A DNA stretch of 8,187 nucleotides from NCBI GenBank assembly GCA_905215845.1, contig CAJMRU010000031.1:1-8187 (forward strand), given 5' to 3'. The stretch comes from an uncultured bacterium. Its GTDB lineage: Bacteria; Bacillota; Clostridia; TANB77; CAG-508. The notes beneath the pieces were generated by a model. The model worked only from the letters and a program-made list of their open reading frames with translations, had not been told where the DNA came from and searched no databases. Shown here piece by piece: positions 1-8,101 of this stretch. The translations under genes and the position numbers were made by a program. Numbering within the stretch: position 1 is the stretch's first letter; each line of letters begins with the position of its first letter.

Positions 1-113
1 CAGAATTTTGACTATTAGACGTATTTTCAGTTGGGTTTTAGTTTTTCATTCAAGGTAGGAAAAAGTGTATTTGGTATTAAGAGATAATAGAATGTAGAGA
101 GGAAATAAAAATA
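1..113 (+). promoter_or_regulatory. Leader of the helicase-NUDIX unit; no clear promoter
   Basis: This AT-rich stretch precedes the first gene and contains no supported coding region on either strand. A GATAAT hexamer at 83-88 could be a -10 box, but no good -35 lies 16-18 bases upstream. A TTGACT at 8-13 looks like a -35 but has no -10 at the right distance. The ribosome site is AGAGAGG at 96-102, eleven bases before the ATG at 114. The true promoter may lie outside the window or in this stretch; the sequence does not decide it. Confidence 0.25.
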
Positions 114-3100
114 ATGCATCAACAAGATATTATTGAGATTCACAAGGGCTTACAAAAAGCATATATAGATAACGCAGTTAACTCTAATCTTGCCTATAGT
201 CCACAATTTATAACAAATGATTATAAACGTGGAGTTAAGATACTTACGCATATTGAAAATCAGTTGATGCATTGTGATGAATTTTCCATTAGCGTAGCGT
301 TTATTAATCGAAGTGGATTTGTGGAATTAGCAGAAACATTGAAGGAGTTAGAAAGACGTGGTATTCGCGGACGAATTTTAACGACTGATTATTTGTGTTT
401 TAGTGAACCGTATGCGTTGGATAAGTTAGCTTCTTTAACAAATATTCAACTTAAAATATATCATGTAAAAGATAAAAATAATGGATTCCATACGAAGGGA
501 TATTTGTTTCGTGAAAATGGTATATATCGAATTATTATTGGAAGCGCAAATATGACACAGACTGCATTATCAACGAATATGGAGTGGAATACGCAGTTGG
601 TAAGTACAGAACAAGGAGAGATGGCAAAGTCAATTGTTCAAGAGTTTGAGAGACTTTGGAAAGATGAATTATCAAAATCATATGATGAATTTATAGAAGA
701 TTATCGGAAAATATATAATCGCAAAAAGCAGATAGAACGATTAATTCGTGAGCAACATAAGATTGCGCTTCAAAACGATATTGTTGATTATGATACTTAT
801 AATTTAAAGCCAAATAAAATGCAGGAAGAATTTATAGGTAACATTCATGATCTTCGGGAACGTGGTGCGACGCGAGCGTTACTAATTAGTGCGACTGGAA
901 CTGGTAAAACATATGCTTCTGCGTTTGCATTAAAGAATGAAAAACCGAAAAAAGCATTGTTTATTGTTCACCGAGAGATAATTGCAAAGCAGGCAATTAA
1001 AAGTTATCAAAAAGTATTTGGGAATACAAAAAAGCTTGCGCTATTGTCTGGAAGTTCAAAGGAATATGAAGCAGATATTTTGTTTGTAACAATGTCTATG
1101 ATGGCCAAGCAAGAGACATTAAATCGGTATAAACCGGGAGAATTTGAATGGATTTGTATTGATGAGGTGCATCGTGCAGGATCAGATAGTTATCAGAGAA
1201 TTATGAGCTACTTTCAACCGAAGTTTTGGTTGGGAATGACTGCGAGCCCTGAGAGAACAGATGGGTTTGATATTTTTAATTTATTTGACCACAATATTGC
1301 ATATGAAATTCGGCTTCAACAAGCATTAAAAGAAGACATGTTGTGCCCATTTCATTATTTTGGAATTACCGATATTGAAATTAATGGAGAAATTATGAAT
1401 GACAAAACGGGACTGCGTAATTTCTCATATTTGATTTCAGACAAACGTGTGGAATATATTCTACAACAGGCAAATTATTATGGATATAGTGGAGAACGAG
1501 TAAATGGGCTTGTTTTTTGTAGCAGTAAAAAAGAAGCTCAGGAACTTTCCAAAAAATTTAATGCAAGAGGTTATTATACGGCTGCATTAGCGGGAGATGC
1601 TTCTGAAAAGCACAGAGAGGCTTGTATTGATCTTTTAACAAAAGAGGTATCGGAAGAAGAAATTCAAATCCATGAGAAAGCAATAAAAAATAAAGTGTCA
1701 TGTGAGTTGGAAGAAATGCCATATCTGGATTACATATTCACAATTGATATTTTTAATGAGGGGGTTGATATTCCAGAGATTAATCAGGTCTTAATGTTAC
1801 GCCCGACAGAATCTCCGATTGTTTTTGTACAGCAGTTGGGGCGCGGACTTAGAAAAGCAGATGATAAAGAATATGTTGTAATTATTGATTTTATTGGTAA
1901 TTATATGAACAACTATATGATTCCAATAGCTTTATCTGGTGATCGAAGCTACAACAAGGATTCAATCCGCAGATATGTTTCAGAAGGAACGAGAATTATT
2001 CCAGGAGCATCTACAATACATTTTGATGAGATTTCCAGAACGAGAATTTTTCAATCTATTGATAGCGCTAGAACAAATGATGTTAAGCTATTAAAGGAAT
2101 CTTATGAACAGTTGAGATATCGTTTGGGACGTGTCCCAACAGTTCTTGATTTTAAAAAGCATGGTGCTGTCGATGTGGGTAAATATTTTAATAAATTTGG
2201 CTCCTATTATGCTTTTCTAGTAAAATATTATGGCGAGGAATATGAAACAAGATTAAGTGCTAGAGAGGCAAATATTATTGAGTTTATTTCAAAGAAAGTA
2301 ACTAATATGAAGCGCCCACATGAGTTGATGTTACTTCGACATTTGATGAGACAGGATGATAGGACTAGAGTTTATCTAGAAAAAATTTTTAATAACTCAT
2401 ATGAACCGAATTTGGCAAAAAAGGTAGAGGATTCTGTTGTAAGGAATCTTACAAATGAGTTTCCAAAAGAAGAGGAACGAAAAAAGTATGAAGATTGTGT
2501 TTTGATTCAGCCACTGGAAAATGGATATCAGTTAGATGAAAAATTTCAGAAGTTATTAATTGCAAATCCCATATTTGCGCAGATGGTAAATGAGTTAATA
2601 GAATATGGCATTGAAAATTATTCGGATACTTACAAAGATACTAATTTCCAATTGTATCAGAAGTATACGTATGAGGATGTGTGCAGGTTATTAAACTGGA
2701 AGAAAAATATGAATGCACAAAATATTGGAGGTTATTTTTACGATTTTGATACTAAGACACTTCCAGTATTTATTAATTATGATAAAGCTGAAAATGCGAT
2801 TGCATATGAGGATAGATTTGTTACACAAGCACATTTAATTGCTTTATCTAAGCATCCAAGAAAGATCGATTCCAGTGATGCAGATCACTTTTTTAAGAGA
2901 ACGGATGAGGACAAGGATAATAAAATATTGTTATTTATTAGAAAGAACAAAGATGATAAAGAAGCAAAGGAATTTTATTTTTTAGGGGAAATATATGCGC
3001 AAGGGGAACCAATTCCAATTAAGATGGAAAAGACCGGGGATGATGCATTTGAAATAAATTATAAGTTGGATGTTCCCGTGCGAGAGGATATTTATGAATA

Positions 3101-3119
3101 TATAGTAAGTGAGGCATAG
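114..3119 (+). CDS. PLD-nuclease / SF2 DEAD-DEAH helicase / DUF3427 protein
   Basis: Complete 1001-residue protein, about the usual length for this family. The N-terminal part (about 25-190) is a phospholipase-D-like nuclease with a single half-site: H126-x-K128 followed by GSAN at 143-146 and EWN at 157-159. One HxK per chain implies dimerisation for activity; the Asp of the classical HKD motif is not at its usual place (R133). The SF2 helicase core follows: Walker A ATGTGKT at 260-266, motif II DEVH at 350-353, motif III TAS at 376-378, FNEGVD at 547-552 and the arginine-finger motif QQLGRGLR at 573-580. Roughly 850-1000 matches DUF3427, recognised by the stretch around YEDVCRLLNW and the later SKHPRKIDS segment. 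Family members are cytoplasmic and often lie in defence islands; the substrate is not established. The start at 114 fits the ribosome site and the conserved N-terminus. The NUDIX gene begins one base after the stop, implying coupled translation. Function as phage or plasmid defence is inference. Confidence 0.9.
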   Translation: MHQQDIIEIHKGLQKAYIDNAVNSNLAYSPQFITNDYKRGVKILTHIENQLMHCDEFSISVAFINRSGFVELAETLKELERRGIRGRILTTDYLCFSEPYALDKLASLTNIQLKIYHVKDKNNGFHTKGYLFRENGIYRIIIGSANMTQTALSTNMEWNTQLVSTEQGEMAKSIVQEFERLWKDELSKSYDEFIEDYRKIYNRKKQIERLIREQHKIALQNDIVDYDTYNLKPNKMQEEFIGNIHDLRERGATRALLISATGTGKTYASAFALKNEKPKKALFIVHREIIAKQAIKSYQKVFGNTKKLALLSGSSKEYEADILFVTMSMMAKQETLNRYKPGEFEWICIDEVHRAGSDSYQRIMSYFQPKFWLGMTASPERTDGFDIFNLFDHNIAYEIRLQQALKEDMLCPFHYFGITDIEINGEIMNDKTGLRNFSYLISDKRVEYILQQANYYGYSGERVNGLVFCSSKKEAQELSKKFNARGYYTAALAGDASEKHREACIDLLTKEVSEEEIQIHEKAIKNKVSCELEEMPYLDYIFTIDIFNEGVDIPEINQVLMLRPTESPIVFVQQLGRGLRKADDKEYVVIIDFIGNYMNNYMIPIALSGDRSYNKDSIRRYVSEGTRIIPGASTIHFDEISRTRIFQSIDSARTNDVKLLKESYEQLRYRLGRVPTVLDFKKHGAVDVGKYFNKFGSYYAFLVKYYGEEYETRLSAREANIIEFISKKVTNMKRPHELMLLRHLMRQDDRTRVYLEKIFNNSYEPNLAKKVEDSVVRNLTNEFPKEEERKKYEDCVLIQPLENGYQLDEKFQKLLIANPIFAQMVNELIEYGIENYSDTYKDTNFQLYQKYTYEDVCRLLNWKKNMNAQNIGGYFYDFDTKTLPVFINYDKAENAIAYEDRFVTQAHLIALSKHPRKIDSSDADHFFKRTDEDKDNKILLFIRKNKDDKEAKEFYFLGEIYAQGEPIPIKMEKTGDDAFEINYKLDVPVREDIYEYIVSEA
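3109..3114 (+). promoter_or_regulatory. Ribosome binding site that sets the NUDIX start
   Basis: GTGAGG lies six bases before ATG 3121 and inside the last codons of the helicase gene. The same GTG could formally be a start codon four codons further upstream, but its bases serve better as the Shine-Dalgarno element. The conserved NUDIX N-terminus also begins at the ATG. Confidence 0.6.
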
Positions 3120-3120
3120 T

Positions 3121-3525
3121 ATGAAAACAATACGAGTTGTGGCTGCTGTCATAAAAGCAGAGAATGAAAAGGGACAGCCGATAATTTTTGCAACGCAAAG
3201 AGGTTATGGTGAATTAAAAGGAGGATGGGAATTCCCCGGTGGCAAGATTGAGGAAGGGGAAACACCACAGAAAGCACTTAAGAGAGAAATTATGGAAGAG
3301 CTTGATACGGAAATCGCTGTTGGTAAATTAATTGATACGATAGAATACGATTATCCGACGTTTCATTTGTCAATGGATTGTTTTTGGTGTGAGATTATTA
3401 AGGGGAATCTGGTGCTTAAGGAACATGAAGCAGCGAAGTGGTTGGGGAAGGATGAACTTGATAGTGTGGAGTGGTTGCCGGCAGATGTGAAGTTGATAGA
3501 GGCGATTAGGAAAGCATTGAACTGA
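3121..3525 (+). CDS. NUDIX hydrolase, MutT-type (d)NTP pyrophosphohydrolase
   Basis: Protein of 134 residues, a usual size for MutT/NudG-like enzymes that cleave (deoxy)nucleoside triphosphates to the monophosphate and pyrophosphate using Mg2+. The NUDIX box is clear: G41, E47, then REIMEE at 55-60 carrying the metal-binding glutamates. The glycine expected near the end of the box is D62 (EELDTE), a variant I recall in the (deoxy)nucleoside triphosphate pyrophosphohydrolase group. The preceding WEFPGGK and the N-terminal VVAAVI strand are typical. I chose ATG 3121 rather than GTG 3109 because GTGAGG then serves as the ribosome site and the protein begins at the first conserved strand. It starts one base after the helicase stop, so the two are almost certainly cotranscribed and translationally coupled. 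The substrate cannot be read from the sequence. An oxidised or modified dNTP, or a nucleotide signal linked to the neighbouring helicase, are both possible. Confidence 0.88.
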   Translation: MKTIRVVAAVIKAENEKGQPIIFATQRGYGELKGGWEFPGGKIEEGETPQKALKREIMEELDTEIAVGKLIDTIEYDYPTFHLSMDCFWCEIIKGNLVLKEHEAAKWLGKDELDSVEWLPADVKLIEAIRKALN

Positions 3526-3631
3526 TTTCTTTTAAAGAAGAAATTGTATTTTTACAAATGTGTAGAAAATTATAAATAAAAAGTAATTATATCATATGGA
3601 TATATCAATGTCTGGAGAAGGTAATAAGCGT
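3526..3631 (+). promoter_or_regulatory. Intergenic gap, probable promoter region of the second unit
   Basis: A very AT-rich gap of about 105 bases, the only sizeable one in the window. It contains two weak overlapping inverted repeats: ATTTCTT 3525-3531 with AAGAAAT 3538-3544, and TTGTA 3544-3548 with TACAA 3553-3557. They share base 3544, so both cannot form fully, and neither is GC-rich enough to be a convincing terminator. Possible -10 boxes are TATAAA 3571-3576 and TTATAT 3587-3592, but neither has a good -35 at standard spacing; the closest is TTTACA at 3551-3556, which is too near TATAAA. A promoter here is plausible from the gap, not proven. Confidence 0.3.
3614..3621 (+). promoter_or_regulatory. 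Ribosome binding site for the SF1 helicase-nuclease gene
   Basis: GGAGAAGG, the strongest Shine-Dalgarno match in the region, ends ten bases before ATG 3632. The in-frame ATG codons at 3596 and 3608 have no such element upstream, so 3632 is preferred as the start. Confidence 0.65.
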
Positions 3632-6364
3632 ATGAACACAAGATGTAATATGATAATTGTAAAGGGTGAGATTAAAACTGCGGAAATAGCATGCTGTAGT
3701 TATAATTCAGAAACTCAAAAATGGGATGTTATATTTAATAATGGAAGAAAATATTCATATGCATATGAAAATATTGTATGGTTGAAGAATCCAACAGTTG
3801 TAGATCCGAATGCTTTTCAAGTTAGCAATAAAAATGGACATGTATTTCATGATATAGAGGCTATATATGAGTTCGCTTTTCGGGGAGATTTTTATTGGCA
3901 TATTTGTTTTAAAAAGGAAATTGAAAAAGATTATCATCGAGATGATTTGCAGATTGAAAGTTCATGTTTGATAGAAAAAGAGTCTGCGAATGTTTTCGAG
4001 TATATAAAGCAAATTGCGGAACTATGTGATATTAGAAATGAAGAAAATGGTGAAAAAATATTACCCAACAAATTTAAAAAAATATCTTATGTGGGTGATG
4101 ATGTTGCATTGGCAAAATATTTAAACCCGTCAACTGTACATACATTTAATGAAAAAGAAAACTACATACCAATTTTCCCATTTGGATGTAATAATAGTCA
4201 ATACCAGGCTGTAAAAAAAGCAATGGAAAATCAAATTAGTGTTATTCAAGGGCCACCGGGAACAGGAAAGACACAGACAATATTAAATATTATAGCAAAT
4301 ATAATATTGCAAGGGAAAACTGTTCAAATAGTTTCTAATAATAATTCCGCTACAAATAACGTATATGAAAAATTATGTTCTCCAAAATATAATTTGGGAT
4401 TCATTGCTGCAACACTGGGAAAGTCTGAAAATAAGAAAAGTTTTATTCAAAATCAGAATGAAAATTATCCTGATTTTTTATCGTGGACATTAGATGGAAA
4501 TAGAGATAATGTAAAAAATAAAATATTAGAAGAATCAGAACAGTTAAAAAATGTTTTTGATAAACAGGAAAGGCTTGCAAGTTTAAGACAGGAAAACGCG
4601 CAAATAGAAACGGAATTTGAGTATTTTAAACAATATGTTGAAGAAACAGATGTCGAAATTCAAAAGCTAAATATTAAGAAAAGTTTTGGCTCAAAACAAT
4701 GGATGGAGTTATGGCAGGAATGTCAATTTATTTCAGAAGAAAAAAACAGAATAAATTTTTGGTTCAAAATAAAAGCCTTTTTTAAGTATGGAGTTACAAA
4801 TTGGAAATTTTATAATCAGGATATATCAAAGATAATAACAACTTTCCAATTTATGTATTATGATACAAAAAAGAATGAACTGTTAAGGAAAATTCAAGAT
4901 ATTGAAAATTATCTAGATAGTATGAATGAAAATTTGCTTGATAATTTGTGCAATGATTCGATGCAGATTTTAAAAGATAAATTGGTATGTAAGTACGAAA
5001 AAAGCAAGCAACGTAAGTTATTTACAGAAGAGGACTTGTGGAAAAATCCGTATGAGCTTTTACAAGAATATCCAGTTATATTAAGTACGACATTTTCGTC
5101 AAGAGATAGTCTAAATACAGATGTGGTATATGATTATCTTATCATGGATGAAGCATCGCAAGTTGATATAGCGACTGGAGCTTTGGCCCTTTCCTGTGCA
5201 AGAAATGTGGTTATTGTAGGCGATACGAAACAATTGCCAAATGTTGTCACAGAGGAAATTAAGGGTAAAGCAAATTCTATATTTGACAGTTATCACCTAA
5301 ATGAAGGGTATCGATTTACAAAAAGTTTTTTGCAATCTATTTTGGAGGTTATACCAAATGTAACGCAGACATTATTGAGAGAACATTACAGATGTCATCC
5401 TAAAATTATTAATTTCTGTAATCAAAAATTCTATCGTGGGGAATTGATTATAATGACAGAAGATAAAGGGGAAAAAGATGTTTTGTCAGTAATAAAAACA
5501 GTTCCCGGTAATCATGAAAGAAATCATTACAGTCAAAGACAGATAGATGTGATTAAAAATGAAATAATACCTAAATTTAATTTTGATAAAAATGAAACAG
5601 GAATTATCGCACCATATAAAAATCAGGTAAAGGCCACAGCTAATCAAGTTGATGGAATAGACGTTGATACTGTACATAAGTTTCAAGGAAAAGAAAAGGA
5701 TAATATTATTATATCAACGGTTGATGATGAGATATCTGATTTTGCAGATGATCCATATTTGATTAATGTGGCTGTGTCAAGGGCAAAGAAGAAACTTATA
5801 TTAGTTGTTACTGGAAATGAGCAATCAAAAGAGAGTAATATTATTGATCTGATTAATTATATTGAATATAATAATTTTGAGGTTATGGATAGTCAAATTT
5901 ATTCAATTTTTGATTATTTGTATAAGCAGTATTCTGAAGAAAGAAAAGAATTTTTAAAAAATCACAAGAAGATATCAGAATATGATTCGGAAAATTTAAT
6001 GTACGTATTAATTGAAGAACTGCTGAGAGACAGCAGGTATTCCAGTTTGGATGTTGTTTGCCATTTTCCGATGAACATGTTAATAAGAAATCTGGAGTTA
6101 TTAAATGAGCAGGAATGCAAATATGCTATGAATCCAGCGACGCATATAGATTTTCTTATATACAACAGAATTAGCAAAAAGCCGGTGTTGGCAATTGAAG
6201 TTGATGGTTATGAATATCATAAGAATGGAACAGTACAAGCAGCAAGGGATATGTTGAAGAATCACATATTGCAATTATACCAGATACCATTGTTGCGTTT
6301 TCAAACAAATGGTAGTGGAGAAAGAAAAATAATTGCAGAGTGGTTAGAAAAATTAGTTGGATAA
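3632..6364 (+). CDS. SF1 (Upf1-like, COG1112-type) helicase with C-terminal PD-(D/E)XK-like nuclease
   Basis: Protein of 910 residues from ATG 3632 (922 if the upstream ATG 3596 were used). Motifs, numbered from 3632: Walker A GPPGTGKT 207-214, motif II DEAS 506-509, motif III GDTKQLP 530-536, motif IV REHYRCH 583-589, motif V HKFQGKE 682-688 and motif VI VAVSRAKK 713-720. These define an SF1B Upf1/Dna2-like helicase. The roughly 290 residues between Walker A and motif II include a charged, coiled-coil-like stretch (about 296-347), as is usual for the stalk of this group. The last ~75 residues resemble DUF2726/DUF559/Vsr-type nucleases: D840, AIEVDG with E856 and D858, YEYH ending at H863, RD..K at 872-876 and LLRF at 887-890. 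The N-terminal ~190 residues are unassigned. Expected action: ATP-driven unwinding or translocation coupled to cleavage of foreign DNA or RNA. Local base composition is very low in G+C (11 of 60 bases at 4501-4560, against 31 of 60 at 3421-3480 in the NUDIX gene), suggesting a separate origin. The methyltransferase follows after 18 bases. Confidence 0.87.
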   Translation: MNTRCNMIIVKGEIKTAEIACCSYNSETQKWDVIFNNGRKYSYAYENIVWLKNPTVVDPNAFQVSNKNGHVFHDIEAIYEFAFRGDFYWHICFKKEIEKDYHRDDLQIESSCLIEKESANVFEYIKQIAELCDIRNEENGEKILPNKFKKISYVGDDVALAKYLNPSTVHTFNEKENYIPIFPFGCNNSQYQAVKKAMENQISVIQGPPGTGKTQTILNIIANIILQGKTVQIVSNNNSATNNVYEKLCSPKYNLGFIAATLGKSENKKSFIQNQNENYPDFLSWTLDGNRDNVKNKILEESEQLKNVFDKQERLASLRQENAQIETEFEYFKQYVEETDVEIQKLNIKKSFGSKQWMELWQECQFISEEKNRINFWFKIKAFFKYGVTNWKFYNQDISKIITTFQFMYYDTKKNELLRKIQDIENYLDSMNENLLDNLCNDSMQILKDKLVCKYEKSKQRKLFTEEDLWKNPYELLQEYPVILSTTFSSRDSLNTDVVYDYLIMDEASQVDIATGALALSCARNVVIVGDTKQLPNVVTEEIKGKANSIFDSYHLNEGYRFTKSFLQSILEVIPNVTQTLLREHYRCHPKIINFCNQKFYRGELIIMTEDKGEKDVLSVIKTVPGNHERNHYSQRQIDVIKNEIIPKFNFDKNETGIIAPYKNQVKATANQVDGIDVDTVHKFQGKEKDNIIISTVDDEISDFADDPYLINVAVSRAKKKLILVVTGNEQSKESNIIDLINYIEYNNFEVMDSQIYSIFDYLYKQYSEERKEFLKNHKKISEYDSENLMYVLIEELLRDSRYSSLDVVCHFPMNMLIRNLELLNEQECKYAMNPATHIDFLIYNRISKKPVLAIEVDGYEYHKNGTVQAARDMLKNHILQLYQIPLLRFQTNGSGERKIIAEWLEKLVG

Positions 6365-6382
6365 TAGCAGCAAGGAATATAT

Positions 6383-6997
6383 ATGAGAAAATTAGAAGAA
6401 AAGTTTCGTGAAAATACAACATTAAAATACTACAATGAAAATGCTACAAGTTTTTCTGCTACTACACAAATCGTAGATTTTTCCATAACGCAGGATAAGT
6501 TCCTTGCATTGTTACAGCCAAATGCATATATTTTAGATTTCGGTTGTGGGTCTGGTCGTGATACAAAGTATTTCATGGAACATGGATATAGAGTGGAAGC
6601 AACGGATGGTTCAGAAGAGTTGTGCAAATTAGCAAGCACATATACTGGAGTTTCGGTTAAATATATGCTATTTCAGGAGTTGGACGAGCAGAAAAAATAT
6701 GATGGCATTTGGGCATGTTCCTCTATTTTGCATTTGTCAAAGGATGAACTTAAAAATGTTATGCAGCGAATGTTGTGTGCATTGAAGGATGATGGAGTGA
6801 TTTATACATCGTTTAAATATGGAACATTTGAGGGTGAACGAAATGGAAGATATTTTACTGATTTTACAGAAAAAACATTTGATGGATTTTTAAGTGGTAT
6901 AAGACATGTAAAGATAGAAGAACAATGGCTGACAGGAGATGTGAGACCAGGCCGTGAGTCGGAACAATGGCTGAATCTTATACTGAGGAAAGAGTGA
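6383..6997 (+). CDS. Class I SAM-dependent methyltransferase
   Basis: Complete 204-residue protein with a seven-strand Rossmann-type methyltransferase fold. Motif I is ILDFGCGSGRD at 50-60 (SAM binding), the acidic residue of motif II is D75 in EATDGS, and the motif IV region is YDGIWACSSILHL at 106-118. The late segment contains SFKYG (143-147), followed by a C-terminal WL..D.R segment and WLN. Overall it resembles small TehB-like or small-molecule methyltransferases. The DPPY/NPPY signature of adenine-N6 or cytosine-N4 DNA methyltransferases and the PC motif of cytosine-C5 enzymes are both absent, so it is unlikely to be the modification half of a classical restriction system. AAGGA at 6372-6376 lies six bases before the ATG. 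It sits 18 bases after the SF1 helicase-nuclease gene and 3 bases before the next nuclease-helicase gene, so it appears to belong to the same operon. The acceptor substrate is unknown. Confidence 0.85.
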   Translation: MRKLEEKFRENTTLKYYNENATSFSATTQIVDFSITQDKFLALLQPNAYILDFGCGSGRDTKYFMEHGYRVEATDGSEELCKLASTYTGVSVKYMLFQELDEQKKYDGIWACSSILHLSKDELKNVMQRMLCALKDDGVIYTSFKYGTFEGERNGRYFTDFTEKTFDGFLSGIRHVKIEEQWLTGDVRPGRESEQWLNLILRKE

Positions 6998-7000
6998 CGA

Positions 7001-8101
7001 ATGGATAAAGTATTAAAGCTGGAAAACGGACAATATGATCTGATAGAAACAGTCTCATATCCAAATGGTGGTGCAAGCTATTTTTATGTAAGAGATCAGC
7101 AGGCTATTATTATTGATGATGGGATATGTAATTATAAAAAGGATGAGGAGCCTTTTTCCTATTCTTTAATCACGGACAAGCAAAATACATATATGAATAA
7201 ATATGCAAAAGTATATCGCTTTCTAAAAGAAGACATGGGAATAATCAATGAAGTGATTACATTGCCGTGCAAAAAGGAAGAAATACCAATAAAGTATGTG
7301 GCAAATCGCGAAGATCATGCAGATGCCTCTCCATTGGAAATCGACTTTGAAAATAATTTTGCAAGTGTATATGGTCGTAATAGCTTGAAATATTTACAGA
7401 AAGAATATGGTATTTTGGATGAACAGGGAAATAATTATTTCCTGGATTACTTGTTAAGAACAAAGCATGGAGATTATGCAGTTGAAGAAAATGGGGTAAC
7501 TTATCATCATCCGCAGCAGATCGGTTTGGAACGTTATCGTAGACAGCTGCAAAAACAAAATACATGTACCGAATGGGGAATTAAGTTATATCGTTTTTCT
7601 TCAGAAGATTGTAGATTCGAAAATCGAATTGAGGATGACATAAAAACTTTTTTTGGTGAAAATACCGATGAGTTTGAAGAAAATGGACTCCTTGCTGATC
7701 GTCCGGTAAAGTTATATGAGCATCAGGAAAATACGCTTGAGGAAATACAAAAACAGCGTGCTGCGGGAATAAATACATTTCTTGTGGTATTTCCAACGGC
7801 AAGTGGAAAATCCAGGATTGTGGAAGAAGATTTGCGTATTTTTTCCAGAAAAAATACAGAATTTCATGCGCTTATTATGGCTCCTAATACAAACATTATT
7901 GATGATTGGAGGCAGCGAGTGAAGAAATCGCTTCCAGATCTGCAGGAGCAAATTGAAATTTGCTCATTTGCTTATATGATGCGGAACTATCAGAAATATG
8001 CGCAGGAAAAATATAATTATATTGTAGTAGATGATGAGCGCGTTATAATAAGGACAAAGTTAGAGAAACCCAGTAAAATCAAGGGGTTAGCACTAATTTA
8101 G
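7001..8101 (+). pseudogene. Truncated nuclease-SF2 helicase, interrupted at Walker B
   Basis: The open frame gives 366 residues, but only about the first 346 belong to the original gene. GAGGAA at 6985-6990 is the ribosome site, and the ATG follows the methyltransferase stop by three bases. Residues ~110-200 look like a PD-(D/E)XK/Vsr-type nuclease: D149, then AVEENG (E162, N164), YH at 168-169 and GIKLYRF at 193-199. Residues ~235-346 begin an SF2 helicase: LYEHQ Q-motif-like segment at 238-242, Walker A PTASGKS at 265-271, a motif Ia segment around MAPNTN (293-298), CSFAYM (321-326) and finally IVVDDE at 341-346, where a DEAH-type Walker B should continue. After this the frame turns into about 20 unrelated residues (RVIIRTK...) encoded by the inverted-repeat DNA and stops. 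Motifs III to VI are missing and do not appear in any frame to the window edge. The intact gene was probably two to three times longer. The stump would keep the nuclease-like domain but cannot be a working ATPase. Confidence 0.75.

Noticed and set aside
3109..3120. GTG at 3109 as the start of the NUDIX protein
   Set aside because: It would add four residues overlapping the helicase stop and use up the only good ribosome site; ATG 3121 fits both spacing and family N-terminus.
3525..3557. Rho-independent terminator after the NUDIX gene
   Set aside because: Stems are only 5-7 pairs and AT-rich, and no clean T-run follows; the two hairpins also overlap by a base.
3596..3631. ATG 3596 or 3608 as the start of the SF1 helicase-nuclease
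   Set aside because: Neither has a ribosome site upstream, while ATG 3632 is preceded by GGAGAAGG at a suitable distance.
3632..6997. Assignment of the SF1 helicase and its neighbours to the Mokosh system
   Set aside because: Mokosh also uses a COG1112-type helicase with a PLD nuclease, but here the PLD domain is on a separate SF2/DUF3427 protein and the SF1 gene has a PD-(D/E)XK-like end instead; the architecture does not match well enough.
3755..7951. Minus-strand open frames of 60-102 codons inside the + strand genes
   Set aside because: They lie antisense to genes with clear family motifs, have low-complexity translations rich in I, F, Y, S and L typical of AT-rich antisense, and show no recognisable domain.
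6383..8040. Classical type I or III restriction-modification operon
   Set aside because: The methyltransferase lacks DNA-methylase catalytic motifs and there is no specificity subunit.
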